Part shown: positions 1 through 12,943 of the stretch, piece by piece
How positions within the stretch are numbered: position 1 is the first letter of the stretch
Layout of the letters: every line of letters begins with the position of its first letter
Source of the DNA: Homalodisca vitripennis
Taxonomy: Eukaryota > Arthropoda > Insecta > Hemiptera > Cicadellidae
Length of the DNA stretch: 64,000 nucleotides
Assembly: GCF_021130785.1 (NCBI RefSeq)
Contig: NW_025776792.1
Span: 67,181 to 131,180, forward strand
Reading direction: 5' to 3'
Position numbers and translations under genes: made by a program
Notes under the pieces: generated by a model
Database searches by the model: none
What the model was told of the DNA's origin: nothing
Seen by the model: the letters and a program-made list of their open reading frames with translations, nothing else

Positions 1-1400
1 GGGGATCTGGGACAGCGAGGCGTCCTTGGTGGGGCCGATTGAGAAGTGGCCTTGAAATTGGCCTTTTTGCCTGGGCTTAAAAGTGGAGACGGGCGGGAGC
101 CGCTTCCTGATGTCGGGCTCGCGAGCTGGCAGGGTCGGCTGTGGAGCGTTCACCGGTCCGGACTGGTTGAAGTCGTCATCTCTCGTCACTTCGGCTCCGT
201 CCCTTGCGACGTCTGCCCAGGACTAGGCGGTTGTGGCCTGGTTGGCTGGCTTTAGAACGGCCTCGGATGAGCCGTTGTATGTTTGACTCATTTTCAGGCT
301 ATTTTTGGCTGTTATTCGTTTAAATGCCTCACAACCTTTGTGGTTTGCGTTGAGAGACTTGCCACAATTGCAACAAGTCCCCTTTTCACCAACCGGTTTT
401 TGGCATGCGGTCGCCTTGTGTGGCTCGCCGCATCGCATGCAGCGTTGCTCCCTGCCGTAGTTGTCACTGCGTAGCCGAAACGCTGGCAGCGGTGACATGT
501 ATCGGCCCGGGTGGTTTCCTGTAAGGCTTTACTTAGATTTTTACTTAAAGTAGTGACAATAATTTGTAATAGCCGCCGGGCTATTTGAGGTTCCAGTGTC
601 ACGGTCACTGTCTGGCTGGAGTGTGACTGCCCACAGCCTAGTTTCGCCTCTGCTAGTTCTTAGCTTAAAAACGTCACCCACGGCTAAATTCTTTTCAACC
701 AGAGCATCGGCGATGCACTCCGGTGTTGTAAATGGTGGTAGGCCTGTTATTACCACTTTCAGGGGGCGAGTGCCAGGTAGGGACCGCGTGAAAAAGTGTA
801 CGCTATTTTCAAGTAAGTATTTTTGTATAGCACGGAAATTGTCGATAGTAGTGGTTTTCACTATTATCTCGCCCTTTGCACTACGGGCGTTTAGAACACC
901 GTTTACAAGTTGGTATATGGCAGCCGCGTGGGTATACCAACTTGGAGTAAAGTCTATGTATATAGGGGGAATGTGGGGCAATTTTACGGGTGGGATCTCC
1001 ATATCTGAGGCCGAAGATGCGTGGGACATACCGCTCTCAGACATAGAAACCGCGGGGAAAGTAAAAGTAGTAGGCCTCATACGTTTAGGTGGCCGGAGCG
1101 GTGATAGCGAGGGGGGAGAGGACGGCGGGGCGGTTCCCGCCATAATTCTGCCGTTAACAAAGGCCACAGTTCTTAAACTAAAATAATAGTCTATAGAGCT
1201 TAAAATATAAAATTTCACATATAATATAGTCTAAACAGTCACATAATACTCACAGAGCACAATCACAGTTTACATAAACACTTAAAAGACGCACACAAAT
1301 TTTAAAACAACGTTCACTTGAGAGCACAAAGAAAAAACAAGATGGCTAAATTGACAGGAAAACAATTAGCGTGGCTTCCCGAGATGATTGTACAGCCGGT
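1..1400 (-). mobile_element. 5' part of a Jockey-like LINE, running off the left edge
   Basis: The minus strand carries a 5' leader (about 1144-1400) followed by an ORF1/gag-like reading frame, and the element continues past base 1. It lies head to head with the second LINE that starts at 1524, and its 5' end stops just before the CCAAT boxes of the H3 promoter. I could not place the exact 5' boundary; about 1340-1420 is likely. It is moderately GC-rich compared with the AT-rich spacers further right. Confidence 0.6.
223..1143 (-). pseudogene. LINE ORF1 (gag-like) with zinc knuckles, frameshifted
   Basis: Nucleic-acid-binding ORF1 protein of a Jockey-clade retrotransposon, which would package the element RNA. 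The likely start is the ATG at 1143 (protein begins MAGTAPPSSPP); an in-frame ATG at 1218 is also possible. The N-terminus is Pro/Ser-rich. A central segment with PLKVVITGLPPFTTPE fits the domain found N-terminal to gag zinc knuckles (PRE_C2HC type). It is followed by CHRCQRFG, CMRCGEPHKATAC and CCNCGKSLNANHKGC knuckles. The frame breaks at about 541-608 and again inside the knuckle region (about 490), so the knuckles are read in other frames. The C-terminal part continues toward base 1 in broken frames. Family assignment is by motif recognition only. Confidence 0.72.
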
Positions 1401-1430
1401 CGTCTGTAGTGTTGTCAACTCTGGCTGCTC

Positions 1431-1513
1431 TGTGATTGGCCGATAGCGCGGCGACCAATCAGACTCGTTCTGAGCTCATGCCGGCCCGTATACTATAGTA
1501 AATATTTTTCTCG
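1431..1513 (+). promoter_or_regulatory. Histone H3 promoter (two CCAAT boxes and TATA), now displaced
   Basis: An inverted CCAAT (ATTGG, 1435-1439), a direct CCAAT (1455-1459) and a TATA-like run (1489-1503) lie in tandem. This is a standard layout for replication-dependent histone promoters. Removing the LINE at 1524-3172 puts the TATA box about 30 bp before an ACTCATTT start-like sequence and about 60 bp before the H3 ATG. The LINE insertion has moved this promoter about 1.65 kb away from its coding sequence. Confidence 0.6.
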
Positions 1514-1523
1514 TGCCGAAAAC
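1514..1523. repeat. Target-site duplication, left copy (TGCCGAAAAC)
   Basis: TGCCGAAAAC here is repeated at 3173-3182, directly after the LINE 3' end. The TGCC part could belong to the LINE tail, so the true duplication is between 6 and 10 bp. It marks a single retrotransposition event into the H3 5' UTR. Confidence 0.7.
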
Positions 1524-3620
<2,097 letters not shown>

Positions 3621-3665
3621 GTCACAAGCGTGCACTGCCGCTGCCTGCCGGTGGCTACGACAAAC

Positions 3666-3681
3666 GGCCTTTCTAAAGGCC
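3666..3681 (+). terminator. Histone mRNA 3' stem-loop of H3
   Basis: GGCCTTTCTAAAGGCC forms a 6-bp stem with a four-base TCTA loop, 45 bases after the H3 stop. It is flanked by CAAAC on the 5' side and ACAACA on the 3' side. This fits the stem-loop bound by SLBP that directs cleavage of non-polyadenylated histone mRNA. Confidence 0.9.
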
Positions 3682-3699
3682 ACAACATTTATTCAATTC

Positions 3700-4407
3700 G
3701 TTATACATGTCATCTGCTGCCAAACACTCTGTTTATCTATAATACATATCCTACATTCTATTATCGGATCTTGTTCATTCATTTCTTATTTGTTTTTAAA
3801 ACAAGTATAAATTCACTCTCCCTCCATTCATAATACATGAAATAATTCGAATTTACGTGCCCTGTTATAATATCTCATATCAATTTACAATTTTTAAATT
3901 AACAATATTTATTTTTTTTCGTGTGTGTGTGTGTGTGTGTGTGCGTGCGTGCGTGCGTTCGTGCGTGCGTGCGCGTGTGTGTGTTTTTTTATCGTTACAA
4001 ACAGACACTATATTCGAGAAGTAACAGTAACTGTACAACGGGTTCATTCCATTAATCCCATAATACTATTATCTAATATAACATCAATTATCTGTATGTC
4101 AAATTATATTTTTACATAACAAGTCACTAAGTCTCCTTTCTCTTGCTACCTACCAGATAACTGAGAAATTTCCCTCTTTTTTATCTAGGTGATAATACAA
4201 ATAAAGCTATTAACTCTATGAAAGATTGATTCCATAAGGTTACTGTAATTGTTGTTTAAATCCACTTTTACTTTTTAGAATGAAATATAAGTTCACGCTT
4301 GAATCGCACAATTTACGAAATTCAATAGTCACGTATTATTCTGTAACAATTTCCAATGGCAATTAAAAAAGTAGAAAAAAAACATTCAATTGTTTCAGTG
4401 GATTGTT
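3700..4407. other. AT-rich spacer, no gene seen
   Basis: After the H3 stem-loop I see only AT-rich sequence and the GT microsatellite at 3921-3984. There is no reading frame of recognisable content. Confidence 0.6.
3921..3984. repeat. (GT)n/(GTGC)n microsatellite
   Basis: Alternating GT units grade into GTGC units and back to GT. Confidence 0.95.
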
Positions 4408-4451
4408 ACACACACACACACACACACACACACAACACACACACACACACA

Positions 4452-4519
<68 letters not shown>

Positions 4520-4531
4520 TCACTCACTCAC
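4408..4531. repeat. (CA)n microsatellite ending in (CACT)n
   Basis: An almost pure CA tract of about 105 bp is followed by a few CACT units. It lies 50 bp before a LINE ORF1 start at 4582. Confidence 0.95.
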
Positions 4532-4581
4532 CATGACATCAGTCCAGCTCAGGACATTTTCTTTTACATTTTCTTTTCTAA

Positions 4582-5525
4582 ATGTCTACCTGTGGCGTTT
4601 GTAGTGCCCCAATTAATGAGGGTAGTGATATTAAGTGTACCGGAGGGTGTAATCGTTTCTTCCACGGTGCTTGTGTTAAGACCGAGAGTGATGGAGTAAC
4701 AACAAGGTCTGTGAAGAACTGGAAGTGTTCAGACTGTCGTCAGAAGACCTCCAGTAACAAATCATCCTCATCCACGAGCACAGCCCTAACGCAGGACTTC
4801 CTTCTCCGTGTTTTAGAGGAGTTTAAGAAGGACATGTTTAACGAGTTTAAATCTGTTAGAAATGAAATGGGTGAGATGACAATATCAATGCAGTTTTTGT
4901 CAGACAAGGTTGATGCTTCCAATAAGTTGATGGACGAGATCAGGAAGGAGCTGGCTTTGATCAAGAAAGAGAACGAGGGTTTACGTCAGCAAAATGTAAC
5001 ACTGAAGAAAGAAGTTGTAGATCTGCAAGAGAGAATGAGGAACTTGGAGCAGTACAGCCGCAAAAATAACATTGCGATCAGCGGGCATTCCGACCACACC
5101 GAATGAACATGTGAACGACATAGTGAAGGACCTGGGAAGTGCTTTGGGAGTGGAGATACTACCTGCTCAAATTGCAGCTGCTCACAGGATCCCATCCTTC
5201 AGCAAGGCCCGTGCACCCGCTGTGGTGGTGAAGTTCCACGACAGAGCTGTAAAAGAAGATCTCCTCGCCAAGTTCCGGGAAGCTCGACGTAGAAACGCTC
5301 ACCTGACAGCAGACAAGATCAACAAGGCTTTTCCTCCTAACAAGGTGTATGTGAATGATCATCTGGCTCCGGAGAACAAGCAGTTTCTTGCCAAGCTCAA
5401 ACAGAAGTGTCAGGAGGTGGGTTACGTGTTTGTGTGATGCAGAGACGGAACATTTTTCATCAAGAAAATGCTGACTCTAAAGTTCAAAAAGTAAGTACCT
5501 TGGCTGACATCGAGAACATTAAATA
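4582..5525 (+). pseudogene. LINE ORF1: PHD-like finger, coiled coil and FP-type C-terminal domain
   Basis: RNA-chaperone-like ORF1 of an insect LINE. From the ATG at 4582: a PHD-like Cys/His finger (MSTCGVCSAPINEG, CNRFFHGACV, WKCSDC), a Ser-rich linker, and a long coiled coil (MDEIRKELALIKKENEGL region) ending NLEQYSRKNNI. The frame shifts at about 5085, after which a domain like the C-terminal region of baculovirus FP-type proteins follows (AAAHRIPSFSKAR, NKVYVNDHL, EVGYVFV). A TGA at 5436-5438 replaces a likely Trp codon, after which the frame reads CRDGTFFIKK to a stop at about 5525. So there is one frameshift and one nonsense change. Its GC content is well above that of the EN/RT region that follows, so the two may come from different insertions. 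Confidence 0.7.
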
Positions 5526-5669
5526 AAAATACTTTATACTCCACAAAATAGTATTTGTAAAAATTAAAAATTTATTTTTTTTCTAAATTTTCGTATTTTT
5601 AGGGAAATAATATATACTCAAAATAAATTCTTACATAAAATGTTGTAGGGTCGTTTTTAATTAATTTTC

Positions 5670-8157
5670 ATGAATTCACAAATATATAAATATAATCTAA
5701 ATTCTTTTTATTATTCTGAAACTAATGATGATTTTTTTACACTATTATACGCTAATATTAGGAGCATGAGAGCAAATTTCAATAGCTTTCTTGCTGAGAT
5801 AAGCCAGCTTAAAAATAGAATAAACTTTGTAGTGCTAAGCGAAATCTGGATAAATGAAGATGAAATGAGTTTGTATAAGCTACCTGGTTATAATATATTT
5901 TTTAATTGTAATAACAACTACAGAGCAGGTGGTGTAATGTGTTATGTTAGTGATAGTATTATTGTTGATCAGATTGATATAAATATGATAACAGCTTATG
6001 TATTATTACTAAACATAAGTTATGAGCGGGCTTATTTTAAACTTTTTTGTTTATATCGTTTGCACAGCCACTCTGAAAGTGATTTTATTACTGAACTCGA
6101 GAACAAAATTCAATATATTAATAATCATATTATATTCATTGGAGATATAAATATAAATTTATTTTTATCTAACTGTAAATATGTACAAGACTATAGCAAT
6201 TTGTTGAATAATAACGGCTTAATTTCGCTAATTAACAATCCAACAAGAATTACTCACAATCGCGTTCAATTTTGGATCATATTTTCGTTCGTCACACTAA
6301 TGTAGATTCTTTTGAAAGTGCTATTTTTGATATGGGAATCACCGATCACTGTTTGCTTGGCCTTAAGCTGGACTGCGGGTCTAAATTTAAAAGGTTAAAT
6401 ACAGTAGCTAGTAAAGTTTTAACAAAAAGAACTCTATGTGATTTTGATTTATTAAATTTAAAATTAAAGGAAGTTAAATGGGATGATTGTTTGTACTCAA
6501 GTGAAGTTAATATCAGTTACGAAATTTTTTACTATACTTTCAAAAAAACGATTGAGGACAGTCAGGTAGTTATTAAAAAGCATAAATTAAAGCAAAATCT
6601 CTTTTCCCATGGATAAATTCAAGTATTTTGTATAGGCTCCAAAAACGTAATAAGCTGTACAAATTAAGAAAGAAACGTCCTTATGATCAGGCTTTTAAAA
6701 TATATTTTGACTCATATTGTAATAGGCTAAAAATGACATAGATACGGTAGTGCAAAAAACTCTTTTGTAATGAAAAAAATTAACTGTTGCAACGGTGACT
6801 CGACGCAAATTTGGAAAGTAATAAATGAGGTAAAAGGTCAGTCAAGGAGCAACAATATTGAACACATTGAGTTAGATAACGGTGAGATTGTCAGTGATCC
6901 TAAAGAGTTGAAAGGTTAAACTCTTATCTTATCACATACACCTGAACCCTATCTCTAGCGTAACACCACTCACACTTGCTGAGCATGTGGGCCAACACTT
7001 ATCACAGTCCTTTTTTATTTCTCCCACAGATGTTAACGAATTATTAGCAACAATTAAAAATGTAAAAAATAAAAAGTCATCCGGTTTTTGATAATATAAC
7101 TGTTGTTAAAATTGTTAAAAAATCTGCCGAAGTTATTTCACCTGTGATTGTTCATATTGTTAATCTTAGCTTTCAAAACGGTCTTCCCAAACATATTAAA
7201 AACTAGTAACGTAGTTCCGATTTAAAAAAATCTACTTCAATAAAAATGGACAACATACGACCGATTAGCCTGTTATCAGTTTTTTTCTAAAGTATTCGAA
7301 AAATTAATGAGAAAAAGGCTTGTAGCTTATTTAGACAGATTAATATTTTTTAGTAGCTGTCAGTACGGTCAGTAGATGATATTGCGTTTTTTTATTCTGA
7401 AAACAATATTAATGATATCTGGCGTTACATAAATGAAGATCTAAAACTTTTGAGTAAATGGTGTTTTTGTAACAAAATGAGAGTTAATGTTAGTAAAACA
7501 AATTCTATGAATTTCAGTTTGGTTAAAAGTTTTGACTTCTCAACAAGTTTGGTTTACCATGTGCACGAATGTTTAAGAACAAATTGCAAGTGTGAAATAA
7601 TACAGAAAAGTAATAATGTTAAATACCTAGGCGTTATTTTAGACCAAAACTTAAATTGGGAACTCCATATTTCTTCAATACATGGCAAATTAAAGTTTAC
7701 CATAAGAACTTTTTACTTCCTAAGAAATTTTTGTGACGTACAAGTGTTAAGAATGTTATACTTTGCACTAGTCGATTCTCGTCATTACGGTATTCATTGT
7801 TGTTGAGGTACTTATAAACGCTACATTCAAAGACTAAGAATCACTCAAAACCATATTATTAGAATTATCCTTCGGAAATATAAACATTACAGTTCATATC
7901 CTCTATTTTGCGAACTAAGATTACTACCAATCCAGCATATGTTTATTTATAAAGTCTTGAAGATATTTTACATTAGAAGCGGAAATACTGGAACAAATGA
8001 CCTTTACTACAAAACAAGAAGTTGCTATAAACGAGTTTTTAGAGTGCCTAAAGTAAATAAATCGTTATTTAAGCATTCATATCAATACATTGGGCCCAAA
8101 TTGTTCAACTGTTTGCCTTTTGAGATAAAAAATTTAAAATTATTTTTTTTTTATTAA
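5670..8157 (+). pseudogene. Degenerate LINE ORF2 (endonuclease plus reverse transcriptase)
   Basis: Relic of an ORF2 polyprotein. The endonuclease runs from about 5670 to 6610 (LYANIRSMRANFNSF, VVLSEIWINE, RAGGVMCYV, IIFIGDININLF, then GITDHCLLG after a frameshift at about 6280). The RT N-terminal part is scrambled by stops between 6620 and 7440. The thumb reads clearly at 7450-8150 ([60 protein letters not shown]). The thumb resembles the minus-strand LINE at 54450-56060, so both probably belong to one family. It is inert, with multiple frameshifts and stops. Confidence 0.75.
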
Positions 8158-8854
8158 AAGTTTGGCTTTTTTGTATTGATGATACGGATCTATTAAAACT
8201 TAAATTGTAAAGGTATCATTAATTATCAAATGTCAGCAGAATATATTAACATTACTATTGCAATTTAAATTAACTGTTTACCATATAGTTTTGTGCTAGG
8301 ATTTCAGTTATTTCCTATTTCTGTAATTGTTCATGTTTTTATTTTTTACAAATTTATATTCAGAATATGCTAAATAATAATACATAATATAATATAATAG
8401 TATAATATATGCTAATATAATATATAATAGGCTAAAAGTGCCAGTTTACATTCTTTGTACATTTATAATATGAGTTAGTAATTTACTATAAAAAAATACT
8501 TATTACAATATTTGACTGATAACTATTGTAATTAATGCCGGTAGTGATAAAGTATATATCTTACAGAGTTTCGATTTTTTTTTCTGTGAAATAATTGTTT
8601 CTTGCAAGCGCCACAGATAGCGAGTTTGTTTTCTAAGTTGACTGGACTCTTGTTTTTTAAGTGAATTTTGTTTTTAGTTGATTTTTAGGTTAGAGTTGGC
8701 CACACATACTTGTAATTGTGGTCAACTAATATTCCTGTTTGTAAATTTTTTCTCATTATACTGTATATTTATACTGTATGTTGTGATTTTTAAAGGAATA
8801 CATTTCATTATTTCACATATAAATGATTATTTTTATATATAATATGTTTATATA

Positions 8855-8900
<46 letters not shown>

Positions 8901-8941
8901 ATATATAATTTTTATATTTATAATAGTCTAAAGAGAAATTA
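8158..8941. other. AT-rich spacer with (TA)n, no gene seen
   Basis: This is LINE 3' flank and AT-rich DNA, with a (TA)n tract at about 8857-8908. I see nothing with coding or RNA-gene character. Confidence 0.55.
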
Positions 8942-8984
8942 AGTAATCACTTGATGTACGGCATCAGTGCATCAAGTGATTACT
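8942..8984. repeat. Perfect 15-bp inverted repeat (hairpin)
   Basis: AGTAATCACTTGATG (8942-8956) is repeated inverted at 8970-8984 around a 13-base loop. It lies about 55 bp beyond the H1 stem-loop in the direction of H1 transcription. The function is unknown; it could be a minimal MITE relic. Confidence 0.8.
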
Positions 8985-9039
8985 AATAATTTAAACACGT
9001 ATAAACGAATAAAACGTGAAAACGAATGATATTTTGGGT

Positions 9040-9055
9040 TGCCTTTAAAAAGGCC
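9040..9055 (-). terminator. Histone mRNA 3' stem-loop of H1, slightly decayed
   Basis: On the minus strand GGCCTTTTTAAAGGCA follows the H1 tail. It matches the H3 stem-loop layout, with TTTA as loop and one broken terminal pair (final C changed to A). This supports former replication-dependent H1 expression and later decay. Confidence 0.75.
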
Positions 9056-9501
9056 GATTGTATTTCCCACAGTCGAGGGAGGAGCGCGGCGGCGGTCTTC
9101 TTGGGCGTTTTGGGTTTCTTCACGGCCACTTTCTTCGGTTTGGACGACTTTGGCTTTTTGGTCGGCGGTTTGGCGACCTTCTTAGCCTTGCCGGGAGTCT
9201 TGGGCTTGGCGGCCTTCTTGGTCGCAGCGGCGGCCGGCTTCTTGGCTGCGGCAGGCTTTTTGGCCGCCTTCGGCTTCTTCTCGCCTTTCGGCTTGGCCGG
9301 TGCTTTCTTGGCGGCCTTCTTGACCGTCTAGCTGCCGGCGGACTTGGCTCCTTCTCCGGAAGATTTCACCGACAGTTTGATCGAGCCGGTGGCGCCCTTG
9401 CCTTTCGGCTGGGTGAGAGCGCCGGACGCTACGGCCGACTTGAGGTACTTCCTGATGAAAGGGGCCACCTTTCTCGGCGTCAACCTTGTAGTTGGCCGCG
9501 A
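9056..9501 (-). pseudogene. Histone H1, 3' half of a split pseudogene
   Basis: Linker histone H1, second half of the globular domain plus the Lys/Ala/Pro tail. Read from 9501 downward it gives AANYKVDAEK. An extra base near 9470 then shifts the frame, and the other frame reads VAPFIRKYLKSAVASGALT and KGKGATGSIKLSVKSS. A TAG at 9330-9328 replaces a Lys codon just before the basic tail (KKAAKKAPAKPKGEKKPKA and so on). The normal stop is missing: the frame runs through the stem-loop at 9040. The first half is at 15218-15413; joining the halves at the duplicated TCGCGGCCA restores the codons for KKYIAANYK. So there are three independent lesions besides the LINE insertion. Confidence 0.88.
9493..9501. 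repeat. 9-bp target-site duplication, left copy (TGGCCGCGA)
   Basis: TGGCCGCGA recurs at 15218-15226. The two copies bracket everything inserted into H1, and removing one copy plus the insert rejoins the H1 codons exactly. Confidence 0.9.
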
Positions 9502-9661
9502 GGCAGGCAGGCAGATTGTGACTGTGGGGGGGGTGGATCCCCCACTTCTGGTAAAGCGTCTGCCGATTAGGCACTTGCTTTATGTCGGTGCGGGTCAGAG
9601 CCCCAGTAGCTAGTGCTACCTGTCATTTCAGTAGAATAGTAGTGTAATCAGTTAGTAAAGG

Positions 9662-11240
9662 TTAGTCATCCATTGGAGGACGTAGGCGGGGGACTTCCTG
9701 GGCCTGTAGTAGCCGAATGTGCTCCCAGGGCGAGGACTCTGCAGCTTCTTCGAAGGATGAAGTCAGGCCATCCACAAAGGTCCTGATCGTAGGGATGTTG
9801 GACGATGCTCTGACCACGGAGTTCCTGATGAACCAGGGCGACTCAGTGGCTCTCCGAAGACAGATGCTCTGGACTGCGGGCAGCTGTCTTCTGGCAGTCT
9901 TGCAGATGAGATGATACCACGCAGGAGCCGCGTAGGTGATACCGGTCGCACCAGGGCCGTGTAGAGCAGGACCTTTGTCTTGATGGGAAGCTTCTTGGAG
10001 TAGAGCAGGGGGCCTATACTGGCAAAGCCCTTCCTCGCTAGGCTGCACACTCTTGTCACGTGGGGAGTCAGTGAAAGTCGACTATCCAGGAGTACCCCCA
10101 GGTACTTGACAGTTGTCCTCCAAGGGATGTTGTCACCGTTGAGGGACAGATGTCGGCTGTCCGCTTGCCTCGGACTTCTCGTGAAGTTGATGGCCTCACA
10201 CTTGTCAGCGTTGACTTTTATCCTCCATCTCCGCAGCCAGGGTTCCAGTAGATTCAGCTGCCGCTGCATGTAGACACCAGCCATCCTCAGGTTGATGGAG
10301 GTGGCCGTGAGGAGGGCGTCATCAGCGTAGAGCGACAGCTGGACTCTCGGAGCTACAGGAAACGTCGTTTGTGTACCACAGGTACAGGAGCGGGCCGAGC
10401 ACTGATCCCTGTGGCACACCGGAGGAGACTGGTCGCGAAGTGGACTTGGAGCTGGCAACGCTGACGGAGAAGGTCCGATGCTGGAGGTAGCTGCGGATCA
10501 GCCTGAACATTCTGCCGGGCAGTGGGGAGTCAGCCAGTTTGTAGAGTAGCCCCTCGTGCCACACTCTGTCGAAGGCTTTACTGACATCTATCAGGACCGA
10601 AGTGGAGTGGTGCTTCTTCTCCGCCGTGCTGTTGAGGAGGTTGAGCACTCTGCGGAGTTGAAGAGTGGTGGAGTGTCCTCTCCTGAATCCATATTGTTCG
10701 GTACTGATAGAGGTGAAGAAGTCCTCAGGAAATCTCGCCAGGATGATCCGCTCGAGAATCTTGGAGAGCACAGTCAGCAGTGATATCGGCCTGTGGTTCT
10801 CTGGCAAGAGCGGATCCTTGCCAGGCTTGGGTATCATAATCACCTTTGCATCCTTCCAGGTGGTCGGGAAGTGCGTCAGTCGTAGGCAGGAGTTCAGGAT
10901 GCAGGTGATCGTGACGACCACCCAAGCCGGCAGTTTCTGGAGTGCAGGAGTTCCCAAGGAGTCCGGGCCAGGAGCCGACGAAGATGCTCTCGTACCTCCA
11001 GTGTTGTCACGGGGGGCAGTGTGTCGTCCTCGTCTGGTGAGTAGTCGTCCAGGAAGTTTTCAACCATCTCGCAGGTGTCCAGGTCGTAGACGTCTGGGTG
11101 CGGGGAGAACTGATCTTCCATGGTGTCGGCGAAGGCCTCGGCTTTGTCGCTGGGGGAGTAGACAATGCCTCGTTGACCGTGGAGTGGTCCAATGCCCTGA
11201 CCTTGAGCAGAGAAAGCAGTTAGAACCGGATTTTCAGTGG
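9662..11240 (-). pseudogene. Jockey-type reverse transcriptase (copy 2), frameshifted
   Basis: Same ORF2 as the copy at 1578-3008, read on the minus strand. The upstream linker reads GPLHGQRGIVYSPSDKAEAF, then FSPHPDVYDLDTCEMVENFL. A 16-bp deletion at about 10970 removes the RPKKAPG fingers motif and shifts the frame. The palm continues as [53 protein letters not shown] and LSLYADDALL, with a shift near 10345. The C-terminus here is longer than in copy 1 and ends RLRPPMDD. It is non-functional but useful for rebuilding the family 3' end. Confidence 0.85.
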
Positions 11241-11472
11241 TGGGGACGGCAGACGCTTAATTCGATGCTACCTCTTTCGCAGTAAACATCGTGCCATACG
11301 CGCCTTACTAAAAACATTATTTCTCGTGATATATACGTGAAGTGCCAATTTCATAGTATTTAAGTACCGTAAGTTTAGTAAAACGTGTTACGTACCGTTA
11401 TAACAGTGTGTATTTTACAATTTATATATACTTAGTAAATATTTTTGTTATACATTTGTGAATAGTGTCGAG

Positions 11473-12870
11473 ATGGGTGACAACAGAAAAAGCAAGGTCG
11501 GTGGTAAAATTTTACACAACCAAGCTAGAGAAATAATTTTTAACTTGTACACTTTTATGAAAAGGGAAGCAGAACAAGGGCCAATATTATTAAAACAAGT
11601 TCAACAGCGTGTAGCAGAGGCCACAGGAATTTCTAAAACTAGTGTAATAAGAATTGTAAGTGAAGAAAGAACCGCGCCGAGAAATGGTCCACGTTTCTCA
11701 ACTCCCAGAAAAACATGGTCGAAAAAAATTTAAAAAAAACAGCTGTTGACGACTTTGACAAGACCGTTATACGGCGGACTGTTCATGAATTCCATAGAAT
11801 AGACGGTCAGCGACCTACCCTAAAAACTCTTCTTCCGGTATTAAAAGAAAAAAATCGGGTTTAGAGGAGGAATATGAACTCTGAGACAAGTTCCCAAGGA
11901 ACTTCAGTTTAAATGGAGAAAATCTACAGATAACAGAAAACTTTTAATAGAAAAACACGAAATAAGAGAACACAGAGTTCGTTTTATTAGAGCTATAAAA
12001 CGTTACAGAGAAGAGGGTCGACCAATTGTTTATACGGATGAGACTTATGTCCACGCTTCGCACACAAAGCCCCACTCATGGTCAGATGGCAGCAACAAAG
12101 GCCTCTTAACACCTATTTCTAAGGGCGAATATGGAATAATTGTTCATGCAGGTAATGAGAACGGATTTATCGGCAAAACATTGTTGGTGTTCAAATCAGG
12201 CCAAAAGTCAGGTGACTATCATGATTGTATGAATTTTAAAAATTACAAAAAATATCTGCAACAAAAACTTATTCCAAATTTACCACCAAAAACCGTCCTT
12301 GTGATAGACAACGCATCATACCACAATAAACAACTAAACCCCGCACCTACCAGCAATTCCAAGAAAGCAGAGATAATTCAGTGGCTAGTTAACCATAACA
12401 TCCCGTTCCATGACAAAATGCTTAAAACAGAACTCTATCAGATTGTGAAGCTTAATAAGAACCCGCACAAAATGTTTGAGATTGATTCCATACTTGCAGA
12501 ACACGGCCACTCCGCTTTGCGCCTCCCTCCTTATCATCCCGATCTTAACCCAATAGAAATGATATGGTCACTGATAAAAAACCACGTTGCCCTGAAAAAC
12601 ACGACCTTCAAATTAAATGACTGCATCAATCTAGTGAGAGAGAAAGTCCAAGATATTACAAAAGAGGAATGGGCGAAGAGATGCCAGCACGTTAGAAATA
12701 TTGAAAAAAAGTATATGGAACATGAAGTATCTATTGATGACATCACAGAATCTTTCATCATAAATCTAGAAGCCGGCAGTAGTGATGACGACAGTGGAAG
12801 TGACAGTGAACACTCTAGCCATAGAGAAGACAGTGGCGGTGAAATGAGTGGAGTGGAAGTGCTTGAATAA
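11473..12870 (+). pseudogene. IS630/Tc1/mariner-group transposase with DD82E-type spacing
   Basis: DDE transposase relic of a cut-and-paste transposon. From the ATG at 11473 the N-terminus is helix-turn-helix-like (GKILHNQAREIIFNLYTF, GISKTSVIRIVSEE). Frameshifts occur near 11730 and about 11860. From about 11881 a single frame reads to 12870: VYTDETYVHASH (first Asp, 12037), VIDNASYHN (second Asp, 12307), HPDLNPIEMIWSLIKNHVA (Glu, 12556). The second Asp and the Glu are separated by 82 residues, which matches the DD82E ('Sailor') group as I recall it rather than DD34E or DD34D. The C-terminus is acidic, Ser/Asp-rich. It lies nested within LINE copy 2. I found no clear TIRs. Confidence 0.75.
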
Positions 12871-12943
12871 CATAAATGACAAGTAAGTGACGCAATTAAT
12901 TTATTTGCTTATTAGGTTTAATAAAGAATATTTTATTTTGCAA

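Noticed and set aside
596..1186. Plus-strand open frame of 196 codons
   Set aside because: Antisense of the gag-like ORF1; the zinc-knuckle motifs are on the minus strand.
4356..4699. Open frames made of His-Thr repeats
   Set aside because: Translation of the CA microsatellite.
9058..9570. Long plus-strand open frames over the H1 tail
   Set aside because: They are antisense of the Lys/Ala-rich H1 C-terminus, whose codon pattern keeps the opposite strand open. The H1 reading with its stem-loop explains the region.
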